Shown here: in pieces, positions 6,088 through 8,881 of the stretch
Layout: each line of letters begins with the position of its first letter
Position numbering within the stretch: position 1 is the first letter of the stretch
Source of the DNA: Euryarchaeota archaeon UBA550
Lineage (GTDB): Archaea > Thermoplasmatota > Poseidoniia > Poseidoniales > Poseidoniaceae
Length of the DNA: 8,881 nucleotides
Assembly (NCBI GenBank): GCA_002506705.1
Contig: DAYA01000033.1
Location: forward strand, 1 to 8,881
Reading direction: 5' to 3'
Notes under the pieces: model-generated
What the model saw: the letters and a program-made list of their open reading frames with translations, nothing else
Told to the model about the DNA's origin: nothing
Database searches by the model: none
Program-made: the position numbers and the translations under genes

Positions 6088-7515
6088 ATGCGTAGGATAG
6101 CTGTGTTCCTTGCGGTGCTAATTGTCGCCCCTGCGCTAGCATCTGCCGAGCAGAATTGGCCAGGTGAGCCAGTTGACAATCACATCTACATGTCATGGGC
6201 TGCCTTGACCCAAGAGGTCAATCAGTGGTCTGACGATAACCCGGACATCGTTCAACTTTCGAGTATTGGACAATCTTTCCTTGGTAAAGAGCTCTGGATG
6301 GTAGTTCTCTCAGATTGGTCAATGGAAACTAAAGCAAACGGAAGTGCAAAAGAAATAGTCTACATTGACGGAGGCCATCACGGTAATGAATACCTTGGAA
6401 CGGCTTTGGCATGGCTAACAGCGAAATGGTACATCAATGAGTGGAATGCACAAAATGAAGAGGCAATCAAAGTACTACAAAATACCGAACTTCACATTCT
6501 AATAATGCTCAATCCAGATGGAAATGACTTCGATACACGCCACAATCAGAATCTAACTACTACTGCAAATCCGTTTGCTAGTGAACCAGTTCCGACAGGA
6601 ATCGACCTCAACAGGAATTATGACCATTATTGGGACGACTGCTCCCCGAGTGACCCATTTGCACCAGGAACAGGCCCATTTAGTGAACCTGAAACAAAAG
6701 CAAACTCTGTTTACATGAACACTGTCGTTCAAGACGCAGATCTGTATGTCACAATGCATACTGGAGTTTGGATTATGCTGTATCCTTGGGGCAAGTGGCC
6801 TGAACAACCACCTGATTGGGAATTGTTTCATGGAATTAGGGATGAAGTAAACGCAGGAATCTCAGACATACCCATTCAAAACGCAAACCAAGGTCTCTAT
6901 CCGAATTGTGGAACAAGCAGAGATTACGGATATGGTGTAATGGGATTCCCGACCTTCACCTTCGAGACCGATGATGACCAATTCCTGCCGGGTACCTTCG
7001 AGGACGTTAACGAAAGACTTGGCGAAGAGTTGGATGTAATGCGCTATCTAATTGACAACATTTGGTACTGGAGAGCGCGTCTAGTCGTAGATTCTCTAAG
7101 CATAGACGATGGAAAAGTATCTTTCACAATTGCGAATCAAGGTCGTGCAAGTACACAAAACGCTACACTTCAATATGTTGATGGAGATAATGTCCTGTGG
7201 GAATCGGACAATTTCATAGCAAATGCTAGCAGTTCGGTTTCTGTTTCTAGCGGCGGCTTTGACGAAGAAGGAGGAGAATGGCGACTTCACTATCAGAAGC
7301 GGGCGGTTAACTCATCGCAATGGGTCAATGAAAGCGTAGATAGAAGCCCTGAAGTGTCAACATTATTCTCTGAGTCTGTAGAGACTCTGCTGTGGATTTT
7401 GCAAGCGGGTGCAATACCAATTTTCGTCGTAGCATTCGCATTTTGGTGGTCAAGGGAAGAGAAGCCGTTCGATTTGGACGATGAAGTTCCTTTGGAAGCA
7501 GAACTAGTGGAATGA
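6088..7515 (+). CDS. Membrane-anchored secreted M14-family zinc carboxypeptidase
   Basis: This 475-residue enzyme removes C-terminal residues from peptides outside the cell. From the ATG at 6088 it opens with an ideal signal peptide (MRRIAV, hydrophobic core, ALASA, cleavage after residue 20). In-frame starts at 6037 (GTG) and 6061 (ATG) would add an acidic leader, so they are less likely. The M14 domain spans about 30-325: zinc ligands His98 and Glu101 (GGHHGNEYLG) and His224 (VTMHTG), substrate-binding Asn175-Arg176 (GIDLNRNY), and catalytic Glu293 (FTFETDD). The Trp-Arg-Lys-type segment supplying Arg127 in carboxypeptidase A is not recognisable; Arg151 may replace it. A beta-sandwich domain follows (about 330-413, CARDB-like, with several sequons), then a membrane helix (432-454) and a short acidic cytoplasmic tail. 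The whole catalytic part would sit outside, tethered at its C-terminus. PepA follows 56 nt later, suggesting linked peptide use. Exact specificity is unknown. Confidence 0.88.
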   Translation: MRRIAVFLAVLIVAPALASAEQNWPGEPVDNHIYMSWAALTQEVNQWSDDNPDIVQLSSIGQSFLGKELWMVVLSDWSMETKANGSAKEIVYIDGGHHGNEYLGTALAWLTAKWYINEWNAQNEEAIKVLQNTELHILIMLNPDGNDFDTRHNQNLTTTANPFASEPVPTGIDLNRNYDHYWDDCSPSDPFAPGTGPFSEPETKANSVYMNTVVQDADLYVTMHTGVWIMLYPWGKWPEQPPDWELFHGIRDEVNAGISDIPIQNANQGLYPNCGTSRDYGYGVMGFPTFTFETDDDQFLPGTFEDVNERLGEELDVMRYLIDNIWYWRARLVVDSLSIDDGKVSFTIANQGRASTQNATLQYVDGDNVLWESDNFIANASSSVSVSSGGFDEEGGEWRLHYQKRAVNSSQWVNESVDRSPEVSTLFSESVETLLWILQAGAIPIFVVAFAFWWSREEKPFDLDDEVPLEAELVE

Positions 7516-7561
7516 GCCGATTTAGGCGCATCTTCAAGTGCCATGCACGATTGGAGCAATT

Positions 7562-7567
7562 AGGTGA
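7562..7567 (+). promoter_or_regulatory. Ribosome binding site AGGTGA
   Basis: AGGTGA lies 4 nt before the ATG at 7572, the same motif and spacing seen at 2685-2691 and 3706-3712. It fixes the PepA start. No clear TATA box was seen in the 56-nt gap after the M14 gene, which favours cotranscription. Confidence 0.75.
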
Positions 7568-7571
7568 GCCA

Positions 7572-8881
7572 ATGCAGGTATCAGTAAACACCAACGACAA
7601 CATCAACGGAACTCTTGTTCTTCCATTGTGGCAAGACAGTGAAAACATGCCATCAGGTAGCGAAGGAGGAGTCCCAAGAGCCCTAAAGAGCCAAATTGAC
7701 ACCATCTTGGGTGCAGGCGACTTCAAAGCAAAATCTGGAACCGCAATGACCCTTGCGGGGACTGATGGCGGCAAGGCACTACTAATCGGACTAGGTAAGT
7801 CTGATGATGCAGACCTTCAGTCGATGCGAGAAGCTGGTGCAAAGGTCACTGCAAGCCTTTCAAAGATTCATGGAAAGACGATTACGGTCAAGTTTTCTGG
7901 ATTAGAAGGTGACCACATGGGCGCTTTCGTAGAAGGCATGATTCTCAGAGATTATGCCTATGACAAGTACAAGTCAAAGGACGAGGATGATGATTCTGAT
8001 GATGGTGAAATCGAAGCTCACGTAACCTGTGAAGCTGACAAGACCGAGGCCCTTCAGAAATCGGCAAATCTGTCTCTAGCAGTGGCATCTGGTGTCTACC
8101 TCGCAAGAGATCTAGGGAATGCTCCACCTAACGACTTGTACCCGATGGCGTTTGCTGAACAAGCAATCGCTTTTGGTAACGAACACGACAACGTCGAGGT
8201 TTCAATCATCAACTACGAGCAAGCCATTTCGATGGGAATGGGAGGATTGGTTGGAGTCGGTATGGGCTCAGCAAGAAAGCCGTGCATGGTTATCTTCGAA
8301 ATTAACCCACATATGGATGGTCCGAGCCCATGTATCGTCGGAAAAGGTATCACATTCGACACAGGTGGTATTTCACTAAAGCCACCGCCCTCAATGGATG
8401 AAATGAAGTACGATATGCACGGTTCTGCCACTACCTTTGGTTTGATGAAGGCACTAGTCGCAAGCGGTCACAAGGACAGAGTAATCGGAGTCACATGCAT
8501 GGCAGAAAACATGCCATCATCCAACGCTCAACGCCCTGGTGACGTTATCAAGACATACTCTGGTAAGACCGTTGAAGTTCTAAACACCGATGCAGAAGGC
8601 AGACTTGTTCTTTCTGACGGTCTATGGTACACTGGAACCAAACTCAACCCGTCATACATCATCGATTTGGCAACTCTTACCGGCGCTTGTGTCGTTGCAC
8701 TTGGTCACGAAGCAAGCGGTCTATGGTCAAACGATGACGATTTGAGAAACAAGATCAAGGAAGCTGGAGAGCACTGTGGAGAAATCGCATGGCCAATGCC
8801 TCTATTCAAGGCGTTTGAGAAGGAAATGACAGATTCCAAGATCGCCGATGTTAGAAACCTAGGTGCAGGCCGCTGGGGTGG
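7572..8881 (+). CDS. pepA: Leucyl aminopeptidase, M17 family (PepA), 3' end beyond window
   Basis: The first 436 residues of a cytosolic dimetal aminopeptidase that removes N-terminal residues from peptides; the family is usually near 490-500 residues and hexameric. Catalytic motifs are complete: VGKGITFDTGG with Lys258 and Asp263, Lys270 in SLKPP, MKYDMHGSA with Asp281, and NTDAEGRLVLSD with Asp340, Glu342 and Arg344. The spacings equal those of E. coli PepA (Lys270, Asp275, Lys282, Asp293, Asp352, Glu354, Arg356). The N-terminal domain (about 1-165) is divergent and carries an acidic insert (KDEDDDSDDGE, about 137-147) encoded by GAT-rich DNA, probably a surface loop between the two domains. 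The AGGTGA site 4 nt before ATG fixes the start. There is no signal peptide, so the enzyme is intracellular and would finish peptides produced by the surface M14 enzyme encoded just upstream. The DNA is open to the right edge, with no sign of a frameshift. Confidence 0.95.
   Translation, partial: MQVSVNTNDNINGTLVLPLWQDSENMPSGSEGGVPRALKSQIDTILGAGDFKAKSGTAMTLAGTDGGKALLIGLGKSDDADLQSMREAGAKVTASLSKIHGKTITVKFSGLEGDHMGAFVEGMILRDYAYDKYKSKDEDDDSDDGEIEAHVTCEADKTEALQKSANLSLAVASGVYLARDLGNAPPNDLYPMAFAEQAIAFGNEHDNVEVSIINYEQAISMGMGGLVGVGMGSARKPCMVIFEINPHMDGPSPCIVGKGITFDTGGISLKPPPSMDEMKYDMHGSATTFGLMKALVASGHKDRVIGVTCMAENMPSSNAQRPGDVIKTYSGKTVEVLNTDAEGRLVLSDGLWYTGTKLNPSYIIDLATLTGACVVALGHEASGLWSNDDDLRNKIKEAGEHCGEIAWPMPLFKAFEKEMTDSKIADVRNLGAGRWG

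Noticed and set aside
7325..7774. 149-codon minus-strand frame
   Set aside because: It is antisense to the end of the M14 gene and the start of PepA, both of which have clear family motifs. No start signal was seen.
7984..8006. GAT-rich microsatellite-like run
   Set aside because: It stays in frame and encodes an acidic loop in PepA. It is not a tandem repeat of other significance.
1..8881. tRNA, rRNA, CRISPR array, insertion sequence or attachment site
   Set aside because: None was recognised on reading both strands. Nearly all of the window is accounted for by coding genes, and the longest gap between them is about 140 nt.

Overview
The window looks like chromosomal DNA from a planktonic marine euryarchaeon, most likely Marine Group II/Poseidoniales or a close Thermoplasmata relative. 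This is inferred from gene style, not from a marker gene: there is a secreted sequon-rich surface protein, a zinc-ribbon membrane protein, a short conserved protein of Thermoplasmata type, and archaeal-looking start signals. Three genes share the same ribosome binding arrangement, (G)AGGTGA followed by exactly 4 nt and then ATG. TATA-like boxes lie upstream of other starts, one at the spacing expected for a leaderless transcript. No rRNA, tRNA, CRISPR array or mobile element was seen.

Layout, left to right. (1) Positions 1-2211, minus strand: the first 737 codons of a long secreted, repeat-rich, Ig-like surface protein whose C-terminus lies off the left edge. (2) 2258-2680, minus: a small conserved protein of unknown function, probably cotranscribed with (1). 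(3) 2822-5012, plus: a two-gene polyamine operon. It holds an agmatinase-type ureohydrolase, then, after 4 nt, a fusion of a pyruvoyl-dependent decarboxylase of the AdoMetDC/SpeD fold with a deoxyhypusine-synthase-like NAD enzyme. (4) 5013-5057: an intergenic spacer between convergent genes, filled by two overlapping inverted repeats. (5) 5058-5993, minus: a zinc-ribbon protein with about four membrane helices. (6) 6088-7515, plus: a membrane-anchored, extracellular M14 zinc carboxypeptidase. (7) 7572-8881, plus: an M17 leucyl aminopeptidase (PepA), cut by the right edge.

How the genes may work together. The most interesting unit is the polyamine operon. The decarboxylase domain keeps the processing and catalytic Ser63/His68/Cys83 but has lost the usual Thr-Trp-Pro-Glu stretch after His68. 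No spermidine synthase is present here, and the neighbour is an agmatinase. One reading is that two polypeptides carry arginine to agmatine, then putrescine, then a longer polyamine such as homospermidine. The conservative reading is a true AdoMetDC fused to a DHS-family enzyme. The right-hand peptidase pair fits a protein-degrading heterotroph: the M14 enzyme trims peptides at the cell surface and PepA finishes imported peptides in the cytoplasm.
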